Positions 51,535 through 60,493 are shown, counted from the stretch's first letter. The stretch: 60,811 bases of DNA from Pseudonocardiaceae bacterium (GCA_009379815.1 WHSY01000020.1:1-60811), one strand, 5' to 3'. The notes: generated by a model from the sequence alone, not told the origin. Program-made: numbers and translations.

Positions 51535-52625
51535 CCAGGGTGCCGTTCCTCGATCTTCCCGGCAGCAACGCCGGGCTGCGCGACGAACTCGACATCGCGT
51601 GGAAGTCGGTGCTGGCACACGGCGGGTTCGTCGGCGGCCCCGAGGTCGAGCGCTTCGAACACGACTTCGCCGCATACTGCGACGCGGCGGCGTGCGTGGG
51701 CGTCGCCAACGGCACCGACGCGCTCGAGCTGATCCTGTCCGGCCTCGGCATCGGGCGGGGTGACGAGGTGGTCGTTCCCGCCAACACCTTCATCGCCACC
51801 GCCGAGGCGGTGTGCGCCGTCGGGGCCCGGCCGCGGTTCGTCGACGTCGCGCCCGACACGCTGCTCGTCGACCCCGATGCCGTCGAGGCCGCGATCACAC
51901 CGTCGACGGTGGCGGTGATGGGCGTGCATCTCTACGGGCAGATGGCCGAGACGGGTCGGCTGACCGCCATCGCGGACCGGCACGGGATCGCGTTCATCGA
52001 GGACGCCGCGCAGGCTCACGGAGCGCTCGACGACGGCCGTCGCGCCGGCAGCGTGGGCGTGGCGGCCGGCTTCAGCTTCTATCCCGGAAAGAACCTCGGC
52101 GCGCTGGGGGACGGGGGAGCGGTGGTCACCAGCGATCTCGCCCTCGCCGAACGGATCCGCAGCATCGCCAACCACGGCCGCTCGGCGACCGCTCGCCAGC
52201 AGCACGACCGGTTGGGTCGTAACAGTCGGCTCGACTCGATCCAGGCGGCGGTGCTGGCCGTCAAGCTGGCTGCGCTCGACGGCGGCAACGCCCAGCGTGC
52301 CGCCGCGATGGCGACCTACCGCGAGCTGCTGCCGGACGGGTGCGTGCCGGTGTCGGTACGACCGGGCGCCGAGCCCGTGTACCACCTGGCCGTCGTCCAG
52401 GTCGACGACCGCCGCCGGGTCGGCGAGGCGCTCGACGCCGCCGGCATCGGCTGGGGCGTGCACTACCCGATTCCCTGCCACCGGCAGCCCGCCTTCGGCA
52501 TTTCCCGCGATCGCCTGCCGGTCGCGGAGCGTGCGGCCGGCAGGATCCTCTCCCTTCCGATGTCCCCGACGTTGCGCGCCGATCAGGCCGCCCGGGTCTG
52601 CGATGTCCTGCGAGGTGCACTGTGA
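51531..52625 (+). CDS. DegT/DnrJ/EryC1-type sugar aminotransferase
   Basis: 364 residues. PFLDLPGSNAGLRDEL at the start, GVANGTDALEL, EDAAQAHGA and the PLP-Lys motif GFSFYPGKNLGALGDGG are all present. It transaminates a keto sugar, probably at C-3 as WbpE/WlbC do after the MocA enzyme. GTGA overlap with both neighbours. Together with a 6-dehydrogenase and an acetyltransferase it could make a diacetamido-uronic acid, although the dehydrogenase here looks more like AlgD. Confidence 0.9.
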   Translation: MTRVPFLDLPGSNAGLRDELDIAWKSVLAHGGFVGGPEVERFEHDFAAYCDAAACVGVANGTDALELILSGLGIGRGDEVVVPANTFIATAEAVCAVGARPRFVDVAPDTLLVDPDAVEAAITPSTVAVMGVHLYGQMAETGRLTAIADRHGIAFIEDAAQAHGALDDGRRAGSVGVAAGFSFYPGKNLGALGDGGAVVTSDLALAERIRSIANHGRSATARQQHDRLGRNSRLDSIQAAVLAVKLAALDGGNAQRAAAMATYRELLPDGCVPVSVRPGAEPVYHLAVVQVDDRRRVGEALDAAGIGWGVHYPIPCHRQPAFGISRDRLPVAERAAGRILSLPMSPTLRADQAARVCDVLRGAL

Positions 52626-53791
52626 CGAAGACGCCAGATGTGTCGCTGCCGGGCCCGAACGACTGGAACGGGCATCCGAGCGAGCCGGACGAGCGGTCAC
52701 CGGGGCGGCAGGTGCCCGCACCCGGCGCGCCCGTGGTCACCACCCAGCGGGCACCGGTCACTCCTGCCCAGCCGGACCCGCCGTCGCCGGCCCCGACGCA
52801 GCCGGACCCGCCGTCGCCGGCCCCTGCCCAGCCGGACCCGCTGCCGGCGGCCCCGGCGCAGCCGGACCCGCCGGCGGCCCTTGCGCCGCAGCCGGACCCG
52901 CCGGCAGCCCCTGCGCAGCCGGACTCGCCGGCAGCCCCTGCGCGGCCGGACCCGCAGGCAGTCACCATGCGGCCGGTGAGTACGGCAGTGCGGCCGGACT
53001 CGCTCCGCGGCCGCAACCTGGCCGGGGCACAGCTGCGCCGGCTGGCCGGGCTCGCGGTGACGATCGTGCTGCTGGGGACCGGAGCGGGCCTGCTCGGCGC
53101 GCTCGTCTGGCCGTCCACCTACGCGGCCCGCGCCGAGCTGCTCTACCCGATCGCCCAGGACGAGCCCACCGGGTTCCTGCGGGAGGACCGCAACCTGACG
53201 ACGCAGCTGGTCCTGCTGGAAGGCAGGGCGGTGCTCGGGCCCGTCGCGGCCGCGCAGGGCCGCCAGGTCGAGGACGACCTGGAGGACGACGTCACGGTGA
53301 AGGTCGTGGAGACCAGCGAGGTCATCGAGGTCGAGGCTCGTGGCGGGTCCCGCGACGCTGCCATGGGCACGCTGCAGGCCATCGTCGACCGGTACTTCGC
53401 GCTCAAGAGCTCCGCGCAGCCCAGCGGTGTGCGCGAGTACCTCGAGACGGAGCTGACGGCCGCGCGATCCGACGTCGCTGACGCCCGAGGGCGCCTGCTG
53501 CAGCTGCAGGCCGAGGAGGCGGCCGGTGTCGGGGACACGGCCGCCGTCGCCGGTGCCGATGACGAGCTGCAGGCGCTGATCGCGCGTGAACAGGACATCC
53601 AGAGCCAGCTCGACGAGCTCAACATCGCCAGCGCGTCCGGCCCGAACGCACAGCTCCTGACGCCGGCCTATCCGGTGGAGGACCCGGTCAGCCCCCGACC
53701 GCTGTTCGCTGCCGGCACGGGCGCGCTGGTCGGCCTCGTGGTGGCGGCCGGTGCCGTGGCGCTCGTGGCGCGCCGCTGGATCAGGAATTGA
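52622..53791 (+). CDS. Wzz-like protein with a Pro-rich N-terminal repeat
   Basis: 389 residues from GTG 52622. The first 130 residues are Pro/Ala/Gln-rich with seven imperfect repeats around the core QPDPP (DNA repeat 52769-52960). Then come a membrane segment (LAGLAVTIVLLGTGAGLLGALVW), a coiled-coil external part and a C-terminal membrane segment (LFAAGTGALVGLVVAAGAVAL). No kinase domain. Third chain-length-type protein of the locus. The proline-rich N-terminus is cytoplasmic and could bind partners. Confidence 0.78.
   Translation: MTKTPDVSLPGPNDWNGHPSEPDERSPGRQVPAPGAPVVTTQRAPVTPAQPDPPSPAPTQPDPPSPAPAQPDPLPAAPAQPDPPAALAPQPDPPAAPAQPDSPAAPARPDPQAVTMRPVSTAVRPDSLRGRNLAGAQLRRLAGLAVTIVLLGTGAGLLGALVWPSTYAARAELLYPIAQDEPTGFLREDRNLTTQLVLLEGRAVLGPVAAAQGRQVEDDLEDDVTVKVVETSEVIEVEARGGSRDAAMGTLQAIVDRYFALKSSAQPSGVREYLETELTAARSDVADARGRLLQLQAEEAAGVGDTAAVAGADDELQALIAREQDIQSQLDELNIASASGPNAQLLTPAYPVEDPVSPRPLFAAGTGALVGLVVAAGAVALVARRWIRN
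52769..52960. repeat. Pro-rich coding repeat, about 7 imperfect copies
   Basis: Repeated CAGCCGGACCCG units of 24-30 bp within the Wzz-like gene, encoding QPDPP separated by Ala/Pro/Ser linkers. Copies differ in spacing and a few bases, so the repeat is older than the 21-bp one at 46968. Confidence 0.8.
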
Positions 53792-53800
53792 GGTCGTGCC

Positions 53801-55411
53801 GTGGCCGCACCGGCAGCTACCGCGCCGGCTGATCACCCACCCGGGGCCACGGCGCGCAACTCCGCCACGGTGGCCGGCTGGACGCTGATCAGCCGGGTCA
53901 CGGGGCTGCTTCGCGTCGTGGTCATCGGTGCGGTGCTGGGCCCGACCTACTTCGCGAACACCTTCCAGGCCGGCTACGTCGTGCCCAACCTGGTGTACAC
54001 GGTGATCGCGGGCCCGGTGCTGGCGATGGTGCTGGTACCCAGCCTGGTGCGCGCCGTCTCGGTAGGCGGCGTCCAGCGCGCCCGGGAGGTGCTGGCCAAG
54101 GTGAGCGGGTGCATGCTCGGTGTCGCCGCCGTGGTCGCGGTACTGCTGGTGCTCGTCGCACCCTTGGTGGCGTGGACACTGACCTTCGGAATCCCCGACG
54201 CCGGTGACCGCGCCCGTGGCCAGTGGCTGACCACGCTGCTGGTCCTGTTCGTCGCACCGCAGGTGCTGCTCTACACGGTGGCGGCCCTGGGCGTGGCCGC
54301 GCAGCAGGCGCGTGGCCGGTTCGCGCTCGCGGCCGCCGCACCCGCGGTCGAGAACCTCGTCCTGATCGCGGCGGTCATCGCGGCGGGCGCCTACTACGGC
54401 ACCGGGCTGCAGCTCGACGAGGTGCCCGTCGACCTCGTGATCATGCTGGGGCTGAGCAGCACCCTGGCCGTCGCCGTGCACGCCGCGCTGCAGCTGTTCG
54501 GCACCGCCCGGGTTGGGGTGCTGACCCGGCCGTCGAGGGGCTGGCGGCGCGACCCCGACGCGACCGGTGTCGCCCGGCGCATGCTGCGGTCGATCGGTGT
54601 CGCGGCCTGCCCGACCGCCGCGATGTACGTGCTGCTGGCGCTGGCCGGCACGGTGCCGGGCGGCGTCTTCGTCGTGCAGCTGGCCTACGCGGTCTTCTAC
54701 GCACTGTCCTACGTCAGTGCCCGCGCGGTGTCGATGGCCGTGCTCCCCCGGCTGGCTGCGGCCGCGGGTGGCGAGGACGGTGCCACGTTCGGCTCGACGT
54801 GGCGCCAGGGCCTGTCCTACGCCATGATCGCGAGCCTGCCGCTGCTGCTGCTGCTGGCGATCTTCGCGAGCCCCACGGCGGACATCCTCGCCAACGGCGA
54901 GCTGCGCCAGGCAGCGCTGATCGGCGAGCTGGCCGCCTGCCTCGCCGTGGTGGCGGTTGCCCAGCTGATCGGCGGGGTGCACGACATCGGGCGCCAGGCG
55001 CTGTTCGCACGGCTCGACGACCGAGGCCCCCGCCGGGCCAGCGAGGTGGCGCTCGTCGTGACACTCCTGGTCGCCACCCTCGTGATGCTGATGCCCTCCG
55101 ACGGCCGTCTGCTCGGGCTGGTACTCGCGATCCTGGCAGGGGAGCTCGCCGCGGCCGGGATCGTGCTGTCGCGGCTGCGGCGGGCGATCGCGCCGCAGCG
55201 GCTGGTCGACCCCGGCCCGCTCCGCGTGGCAACCCTGGCCGCGCTGGCCATGCTCCCGGTGGCGGCCACCGGATACCTGCTGCAGCGCGTCGCCGACGCC
55301 GACCGGTTCGCGCAGGCCGTGCTGCTGACCCTGGTCGGGCTGATGGCGCTGGCCGTCTACGTGGCCGTGCTGCGGTTCGGGACCGCGCGGCGGGTCGGAG
55401 GCGTGTCGTGA
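53801..55411 (+). CDS. MurJ/Wzx-like lipid flippase
   Basis: 536 residues, GTG start. About 14 hydrophobic segments; the opening (ATVAGWTLISRVTGLLRVVVIGAVLG) is the MurJ-type first helix with its Arg pair. The gene lies in the polysaccharide operon, so it more likely flips the lipid-linked repeat unit than lipid II, though a true MurJ cannot be excluded. Next gene overlaps by 4 bp. Confidence 0.85.
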   Translation: MAAPAATAPADHPPGATARNSATVAGWTLISRVTGLLRVVVIGAVLGPTYFANTFQAGYVVPNLVYTVIAGPVLAMVLVPSLVRAVSVGGVQRAREVLAKVSGCMLGVAAVVAVLLVLVAPLVAWTLTFGIPDAGDRARGQWLTTLLVLFVAPQVLLYTVAALGVAAQQARGRFALAAAAPAVENLVLIAAVIAAGAYYGTGLQLDEVPVDLVIMLGLSSTLAVAVHAALQLFGTARVGVLTRPSRGWRRDPDATGVARRMLRSIGVAACPTAAMYVLLALAGTVPGGVFVVQLAYAVFYALSYVSARAVSMAVLPRLAAAAGGEDGATFGSTWRQGLSYAMIASLPLLLLLAIFASPTADILANGELRQAALIGELAACLAVVAVAQLIGGVHDIGRQALFARLDDRGPRRASEVALVVTLLVATLVMLMPSDGRLLGLVLAILAGELAAAGIVLSRLRRAIAPQRLVDPGPLRVATLAALAMLPVAATGYLLQRVADADRFAQAVLLTLVGLMALAVYVAVLRFGTARRVGGVS

Positions 55412-56898
55412 CCCGGACGCTGCCACCCCGCGAGGTGCCGCCCGCCGCACCGCCGTCCACCGCGATCAGCGGGCGGCTGGAGCTCGGCGCCGCTGCGGTC
55501 GCGCTGCTCGGCGGTCTGCTCGCCGCCCTGGCCGGGCCGGTGGTCACCATCGCGACCCTGGGTGTGCTGGCTGCGGTCGGGCTCTTCGCCGTCGCGGCCT
55601 ACCGGCCGATCTTCGCCACCTACATCTACCTCGGCACGCTTCCGATCATCGCCGGTATCGACCGCGGCAACCTCTTCCCCCTGGTGCGGCCGAACGAGGC
55701 GCTGCTGGCGCTGCTCGTCGCCGGCGCGGCCCTCGGCGGCTACCTGCGCTTCTGTCGGGGCGAGCCGGTGCCGTTCCGGCTGCACCGGCTCGACGTTCCG
55801 CTCGCCGGCTTCCTGCTGCTGTCGACGGTGTGGCCGCTGGCATCGCTGATGCTGCGCGGCCAGCTGCCGTTGATCACCGAGGTGGTCGCGGTGCTGCCGG
55901 TCTGCAAGCTCGTCGGGATCTACCTGCTGGTGCGGTTCACCGTCGCCACCGAAGAGCAGCTGGTGCGCTGCCTGCGGCTGATCATCTGGCCGGGTGCGGT
56001 GGTCGCCGTGATCGCGATCCTGCAGACGCTGCAGTTCGGGCCGATGCTGGCGCTGCTGGAAGCCGGCTGGTCGCCCGAGGCGTCGGCGGGCGAGCTGTCC
56101 TCGCGCGGGTCGACGACGCTGGCCTCCCCGATCGCCACCGGCGACTACATCATCATCTGCCTCGTCCTGCTGCTGTGCTGCGGGGCCCGCGGAATGCTCG
56201 ACCGCCGGGAGCGGCTGGGGCTGGGGCTCGTGCTGGGAACGGGCGTGCTGGCCGCCGGCCAGTTCTCCACCTGGATCTCCGCCGTGGTGGCCGGCGTGCT
56301 CATCCTCTGGCGCTTCCCCGAGCTGCGCAGGCGGGCGAAGCGATTCCTGTGGGTCGTCCCGGTCGCCTTCGTCGTCGGCGCGCCCGCGTTCATCGGCAGG
56401 CTGGAGGGTTTCGCCGAGCTCGGCGTACCGATCAGCTGGCTCGGCCGCTGGGACAACCTGTCCAACTTCTACATTCCCGAGTTCGGGCTGCTCGAGGTCC
56501 TCATCGGCGTCTCCCCGGATCCGGTGCTGGATGCACCGGAGACCTGGCGCGATGTGATCTACCTCGAGGCAGGGTACCTGCAGTTCCTCTGGATCGGGGG
56601 GCTGCCACTGCTCGCCGGTTTCGTCTGGCTGTCGGTCGAGGTGCTGCGCAGGGCCAAGCAGCTCACCAGCCGTCCGGGCGCCGTCGGCGCCACGGCCTCG
56701 GCACTGGAGATCTGCTGGTGGTTCCTGCTCGTGCTCACCGTGCTGGATCCCCACCTGACGCTTCGGGGTACCGGGGACCTGCTGTTCGCGATGCTCGCCA
56801 TCATCACGGGGAGGCTCTGTGTCGAACGAAGCCCGGCCGAACGAAGCCCGGCCGAACCAAGCCCGGCCGAACCAAGCCCGGCCGAGGGACGCTCCTGA
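55408..56898 (+). CDS. O-antigen ligase/polymerase-like protein (Wzy)
   Basis: 496 residues from GTG 55408. About 11 hydrophobic segments and a large extracytoplasmic loop near 345-385 (DNLSNFYIPEFGLLEVLIGVSPDPVLD). The C-terminal tail is four copies of Glu-Arg/Pro-Ser-Pro-Ala, encoded by a repeat shared with the next gene in another frame. It would polymerise or attach the repeat units. Overlaps the phosphoglycosyltransferase gene by 80 bp. Confidence 0.8.
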   Translation: MTRTLPPREVPPAAPPSTAISGRLELGAAAVALLGGLLAALAGPVVTIATLGVLAAVGLFAVAAYRPIFATYIYLGTLPIIAGIDRGNLFPLVRPNEALLALLVAGAALGGYLRFCRGEPVPFRLHRLDVPLAGFLLLSTVWPLASLMLRGQLPLITEVVAVLPVCKLVGIYLLVRFTVATEEQLVRCLRLIIWPGAVVAVIAILQTLQFGPMLALLEAGWSPEASAGELSSRGSTTLASPIATGDYIIICLVLLLCCGARGMLDRRERLGLGLVLGTGVLAAGQFSTWISAVVAGVLILWRFPELRRRAKRFLWVVPVAFVVGAPAFIGRLEGFAELGVPISWLGRWDNLSNFYIPEFGLLEVLIGVSPDPVLDAPETWRDVIYLEAGYLQFLWIGGLPLLAGFVWLSVEVLRRAKQLTSRPGAVGATASALEICWWFLLVLTVLDPHLTLRGTGDLLFAMLAIITGRLCVERSPAERSPAEPSPAEPSPAEGRS

Positions 56899-57535
56899 GC
56901 CGCGGTCTCCGCGGCGCTGGGAGTCGCCTGCGGTCCGGGTGATCGACGTCGTGCTCGCGTCGGCCGCGCTGCTGCTGCTGGCGGTGCCGTTGCTGCTGGT
57001 CGCCGCCGCCATCCGGATCGACAGCCCCGGTCCTGCGCTGTTCCGTCAGCAGCGGGTGGGGCGCGCCGGTCGGAGGTTCACGATGTGCAAGTTCCGGACG
57101 ATGCGGGTCGGCGCGGGCGACGCGCAGTTGCGCGACCTGATCGCCCGCGAGCTGCGTGGCGAGGACACCACTGTCGACGGCAGTACCAAGATCGATCGCG
57201 ATTCGCGGGTGACCGTGGTCGGCTCCTGGCTGCGCCGCACGAGCGTCGACGAACTGCCGCAACTGCTCAACGTGCTGCGGGGGCAGATGGCACTCGTCGG
57301 GCCGCGCCCCTGCCTGGACTGGGAGGCGGAGATGTTCCCGTCCGAGTTCGCCGAGCGGTTCACGGTCCGGCCGGGCATCACCGGGTTGTGGCAGGTCAGT
57401 GGGCGCAGCACCACGGCAACGCCGGAGATGCTCGAGCTGGACGTGGCCTACGCCCGCAGCTGGGGCTTCTGGACCGACCTGCGCATCCTCGCCCGCACGG
57501 TACCGACCCTGCTGCGCGGCCACGGCGCGCGATGA
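56819..57535 (+). CDS. phosphoglycosyltransferase (small PglC-like sugar transferase)
   Basis: 238 residues, GTG start with GGGGAGG upstream. The first 25 residues are four Asn-Glu/Gln-Ala-Arg-Pro repeats that share DNA with the preceding gene. One hydrophobic helix follows (VIDVVLASAALLLLAVPLLL), then the catalytic domain FRQQRVGRAGRRFTMCKFRTM, DELPQLLNVL and RPGITGLWQVSGRS. It lacks the extra N-terminal membrane domain of the protein at 14826, so it starts a different polymer. Confidence 0.9.
   Translation: MSNEARPNEARPNQARPNQARPRDAPEPRSPRRWESPAVRVIDVVLASAALLLLAVPLLLVAAAIRIDSPGPALFRQQRVGRAGRRFTMCKFRTMRVGAGDAQLRDLIARELRGEDTTVDGSTKIDRDSRVTVVGSWLRRTSVDELPQLLNVLRGQMALVGPRPCLDWEAEMFPSEFAERFTVRPGITGLWQVSGRSTTATPEMLELDVAYARSWGFWTDLRILARTVPTLLRGHGAR
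56824..56883. repeat. 15-bp tandem repeat coding in two frames
   Basis: Four copies of a 15-bp unit (two identical, then two with one changed base) lie in the overlap of two genes. Because 15 is a multiple of three, both proteins get a pentapeptide repeat: ERSPA/EPSPA in the Wzy tail and NEARP/NQARP in the phosphoglycosyltransferase head. Confidence 0.9.
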
Positions 57536-57578
57536 CTTCCGCCATACGATCCCACCACTGCGAGCAGAAGGGCTGACG

Positions 57579-58271
57579 GTGACCACAGCGACGACACTGA
57601 CGAGCTGGGCGAGCTTTCTCGGACGCTCCGCCCGGGACCGCGACCTGATCGTGCATATCTACCGGACCGCATGCGAGCGGGTGCGCTCCGATGACGAGGC
57701 GGTCGGGCTCAAGCGCGACCTCACCGTGGCTCACACGCCGCCCGAGGCCGCCATCGCCATCACCGTCAGGCCGATCGAGGACCGCGACGTGCCCCGAATC
57801 CTCGGCACCGACGACGCCGGGTTGTCGGCGGGCGAGAAGTGGGAGCGGGCGCGGCGCCACCGCCTGCTCGAGACCGGGGCGGGGACCTGCTATGTGGCCG
57901 TGAGCGCCGAAGACGAGCCGTGCTACCTGCAATGGCTGTTCAGCGAGCGCGACAACGCCTTCTTGCAGCGCTACTTCCGCGGATCCTTCCCGGTCCTCGA
58001 CGGCAGCACCGCGCTGCTCGAGGACGCGTTCACGCCCGAGAACTTCCGCGGGAAGCGGATCATGAGCGCGGCGATGGCGCTGATCGCCGAGCGCGGCGCC
58101 GATGTCGGCGCCCGGTACGTCATCACGTTCGTCGGCGTCGACAACGCGGCCTCGTTGAAGGGTTGCGGGCGCGCCGGGTTCTCGACCTACGTCCACCGCA
58201 CCCAACGGTGGCGGTTGTTCCGCCAGGCGATCTCCTTCCGGCCCGCCGAGGGTCCGGTCGCCGCGCAATGA
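57579..58271 (+). CDS. GNAT-type acetyltransferase
   Basis: 230 residues from GTG 57579. The central segment NFRGKRIMSAAMALIAERGADVGARYVITFVGVDNAASLKGCGRAGF is the acetyl-CoA-binding part of a GNAT fold. It probably acetylates an amino sugar of the polymer; the aminotransferase in the same operon could supply the substrate. GNAT enzymes are seen in other sugar pathways, but the substrate here is not shown. Last plus-strand gene of the operon. Confidence 0.75.
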   Translation: MTTATTLTSWASFLGRSARDRDLIVHIYRTACERVRSDDEAVGLKRDLTVAHTPPEAAIAITVRPIEDRDVPRILGTDDAGLSAGEKWERARRHRLLETGAGTCYVAVSAEDEPCYLQWLFSERDNAFLQRYFRGSFPVLDGSTALLEDAFTPENFRGKRIMSAAMALIAERGADVGARYVITFVGVDNAASLKGCGRAGFSTYVHRTQRWRLFRQAISFRPAEGPVAAQ

Positions 58272-58291
58272 GGTCAGGCCGGCGGGCGGGA

Positions 58292-58352
58292 GTGGCCACC
58301 GCGCGCATGTCGTGGCCACCGCGCGCATGTCGTGCCATGGGCGCGGTGGCCA
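58292..58352. repeat. direct repeat and hairpin after the acetyltransferase
   Basis: GTGGCCACCGCGCGCATGTC occurs twice in direct tandem (58292-58311 and 58312-58331). TGGCCACCGCGC at 58313-58324 pairs with GCGCGGTGGCCA at 58341-58352 over 12 bp with a 16-nt loop. The hairpin lies between two convergent operons and may terminate both. Confidence 0.75.
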
Positions 58353-58481
58353 GCAGGTGTGCGTGGTGCGTCGCCGCCGAGCTTCCCAGCCCCGACCCGT
58401 GTCACGAAGGCGGCCTTCGCAGCACGTGGTGAGACCGAGGTCCCCTTCGCGGCGGCGCGGGCCGGGTTCGGCTCCGGGGAC

Positions 58482-59525
58482 CTAACAGAAGTAGCGGTAG
58501 AGCAGGCTGCCGGCCTGCGCGCTGACCTCGTCGGGCACCGACTCCTCGGTCAGCAGCCGGGTCAGCTCGCCGAGCACGGCTCCGGCCTCGGGCGAGGTGC
58601 GGGCGTTGTCACCCCCTGCCCGCAGCGTCACGATGGTGCGCTCCTCGGTGGCCCACTTGCGCTTGTAGGCCACGAGCCCGGGCTGGTCGAGGTCGGACAG
58701 TCCCCAGTCGACGAGCCGCATGCCGCGCTCGGCGCCCCATCGGATACCGGCCCAGAAGATCGCGTCGTTCGGGCGCAGTGCCAGGTGCTCGTGGCGTGAG
58801 GCCCCGAACTTGTAGTAGAGGACGTCGTTCCAGACGAGGAAGATCGCACCGGCGATCAGCTCGTCACCGGCGAAGGCCAGCATCGTCACGATCGCGTCGT
58901 CGGGCGCGAAGGCGTGCCAGATGCGGTCGAAGAGCTCGACGGGCTGGGCGAGCAGCCGGTACTTGCGCTTGCGCAGCGCCACGTGCAGCCCGTGGAAGCG
59001 CCGCACCGCTTCCAGGCCGCGGTCCGCCACGACCCGGACGTCGTGGCGGACCGCGAGTGCGATGTTGCGCCGGGCGTGCTTGCTCAGCCGGCCGTGGATC
59101 TCCTCGACGGTGCCGGCCAGGGGCGTCCCGTGCCAGGCCGCGGCGCCGGTCTGCTCGAACCGCCGGTCCTCGCACGCCACGCCGATGTCGAAGCACCGCA
59201 GCGACAGCGGCGCCGCGTCGGTGACCACACCGTCGATCAGAGAGGCCCACGCCGCCGTGTCGTCGACCAGCGGGTCGGCCCGGTCCGAGAACGGCAGGCT
59301 CGACAACCTGTCGCCACGGATGTCGCTGACCGCGACCCACGCCAGCCCGGCGATCGGATCGCCGCGGCCGGACAGCAGGATCCGGCATTCGGGGGTGAAG
59401 CCGTACGTCGCGCACACCGCATCGATCCACGGTGGCGAGGTGAACACGCTGCCGAGCTCACCCTCGGCGAGCCGGCGCCAGCGCCGGTCACCGCGAGGGT
59501 CGGCGGCGACGATCCGGGTCGTCAC
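58482..59525 (-). CDS. GNAT/FemAB-like acyltransferase
   Basis: 347 residues from GTG 59525, overlapping the stop of the upstream gene (59531 is an alternative). The C-terminal segment FLVWNDVLYYKFGASRHEHLALRPNDAIFWAGIRWGAERGMRLVDWGLSD matches the FemAB-like GNAT proteins found in exopolysaccharide loci. It may acylate or aminoacylate a sugar or lipid-linked intermediate. Specificity unknown. Confidence 0.8.
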   Translation of the reverse strand: MTTRIVAADPRGDRRWRRLAEGELGSVFTSPPWIDAVCATYGFTPECRILLSGRGDPIAGLAWVAVSDIRGDRLSSLPFSDRADPLVDDTAAWASLIDGVVTDAAPLSLRCFDIGVACEDRRFEQTGAAAWHGTPLAGTVEEIHGRLSKHARRNIALAVRHDVRVVADRGLEAVRRFHGLHVALRKRKYRLLAQPVELFDRIWHAFAPDDAIVTMLAFAGDELIAGAIFLVWNDVLYYKFGASRHEHLALRPNDAIFWAGIRWGAERGMRLVDWGLSDLDQPGLVAYKRKWATEERTIVTLRAGGDNARTSPEAGAVLGELTRLLTEESVPDEVSAQAGSLLYRYFC

Positions 59526-60493
59526 GAGCACAGCTGGAACGGGGGCGGTGCGGTGGAAGTGTGAATGGAGGTACCCACGGTGGCGAGCAGGTCGTCGACC
59601 GTGATGGCCCCGGGGTCGCGGTGCAGTGCAAGGCCACGCCGTGCCAGTTCGGCGGCCAGCTCGCGCTGGTGGTCGTCACCCGCCTCGCCCTCGCGCCGGC
59701 GGCGGGCGGCCAGCAGCGGAAGGCGCCCGGCCTGCAGCGCCGCGATGGCCGACCCCATGCCGGCGTGGCTGACGACGATGTCGGCGCGGGCCAGAGCTGC
59801 CTGCAGATCGGCAGCCGGCAGGAACGGGGTCGGTGAGATCGGCAGGTCGGCTGCCGGGGTGCCGCCGGTCTGCCAGAGCACCTCGACCGGAAGCCCGGTG
59901 GCCTGCTGCAGCGGCCCACCGCGCGCGAGCAGGCCGGACAGGCCGACGATCAATCGGCGGAACGCGAACTCGGCCGCGGTGCCGACGGTCACCACGACCC
60001 GGATCACGTCGCCGAGCGGCCGCCCCGACGAGACGGGTTCGTAGCAGTCGAAGTCGCTGCCACCGTAGCGCCATCGGCGACCCGCCCAATGGGTGTACTG
60101 GGTGTAGGTGTGCACCCGCGGCACCCGCTCGAGCACCCTGCCGGTCAGTGACGGACCGTCGACCCGTGCGGCGCTCTCCACGTAGTGACAGGCGACACCA
60201 CGGGCGGCGAGATACGGCAGGTAGCCCAGCGCGATACCCGACCCCGTCGACACCGCTCGGGTGATGCCGCGCCGCCAGAGCCGGTGAGCCGAGGGAAGGC
60301 AATGCAGCACATCCACGACGTTTCGTACGCCGACGTAGGGAACGAACTCCACATCGCGCCCCGCGAGCATCGAGATGCTCTGCTCGTTGGCGTGGGTGAC
60401 CCATACGGCGTCGCCGTCCGGCGGTATCCGCCTGGCCAGGCTGTCGAGCTCGGCGAGATGGCCGCCGGTGGTCGAGAGGAACAACGTGCTCAC
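59522..60493 (-). CDS. glycosyltransferase (EpsE/Alg14-Alg13-like, GT-B)
   Basis: 323 residues from GTG 60493 with GAGGAGGG upstream. TLFLSTTGGHLAELDSLA at the N-terminus is Alg14-like and the later VVSHAGMGSAIAALQAGRLPLL is Alg13/MurG-like, so a single polypeptide holds both halves of a UDP-sugar glycosyltransferase. Likely adds an N-acetylated sugar in the second polysaccharide. First gene of a two-gene minus operon. Confidence 0.85.
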   Translation of the reverse strand: MSTLFLSTTGGHLAELDSLARRIPPDGDAVWVTHANEQSISMLAGRDVEFVPYVGVRNVVDVLHCLPSAHRLWRRGITRAVSTGSGIALGYLPYLAARGVACHYVESAARVDGPSLTGRVLERVPRVHTYTQYTHWAGRRWRYGGSDFDCYEPVSSGRPLGDVIRVVVTVGTAAEFAFRRLIVGLSGLLARGGPLQQATGLPVEVLWQTGGTPAADLPISPTPFLPAADLQAALARADIVVSHAGMGSAIAALQAGRLPLLAARRRREGEAGDDHQRELAAELARRGLALHRDPGAITVDDLLATVGTSIHTSTAPPPFQLCS

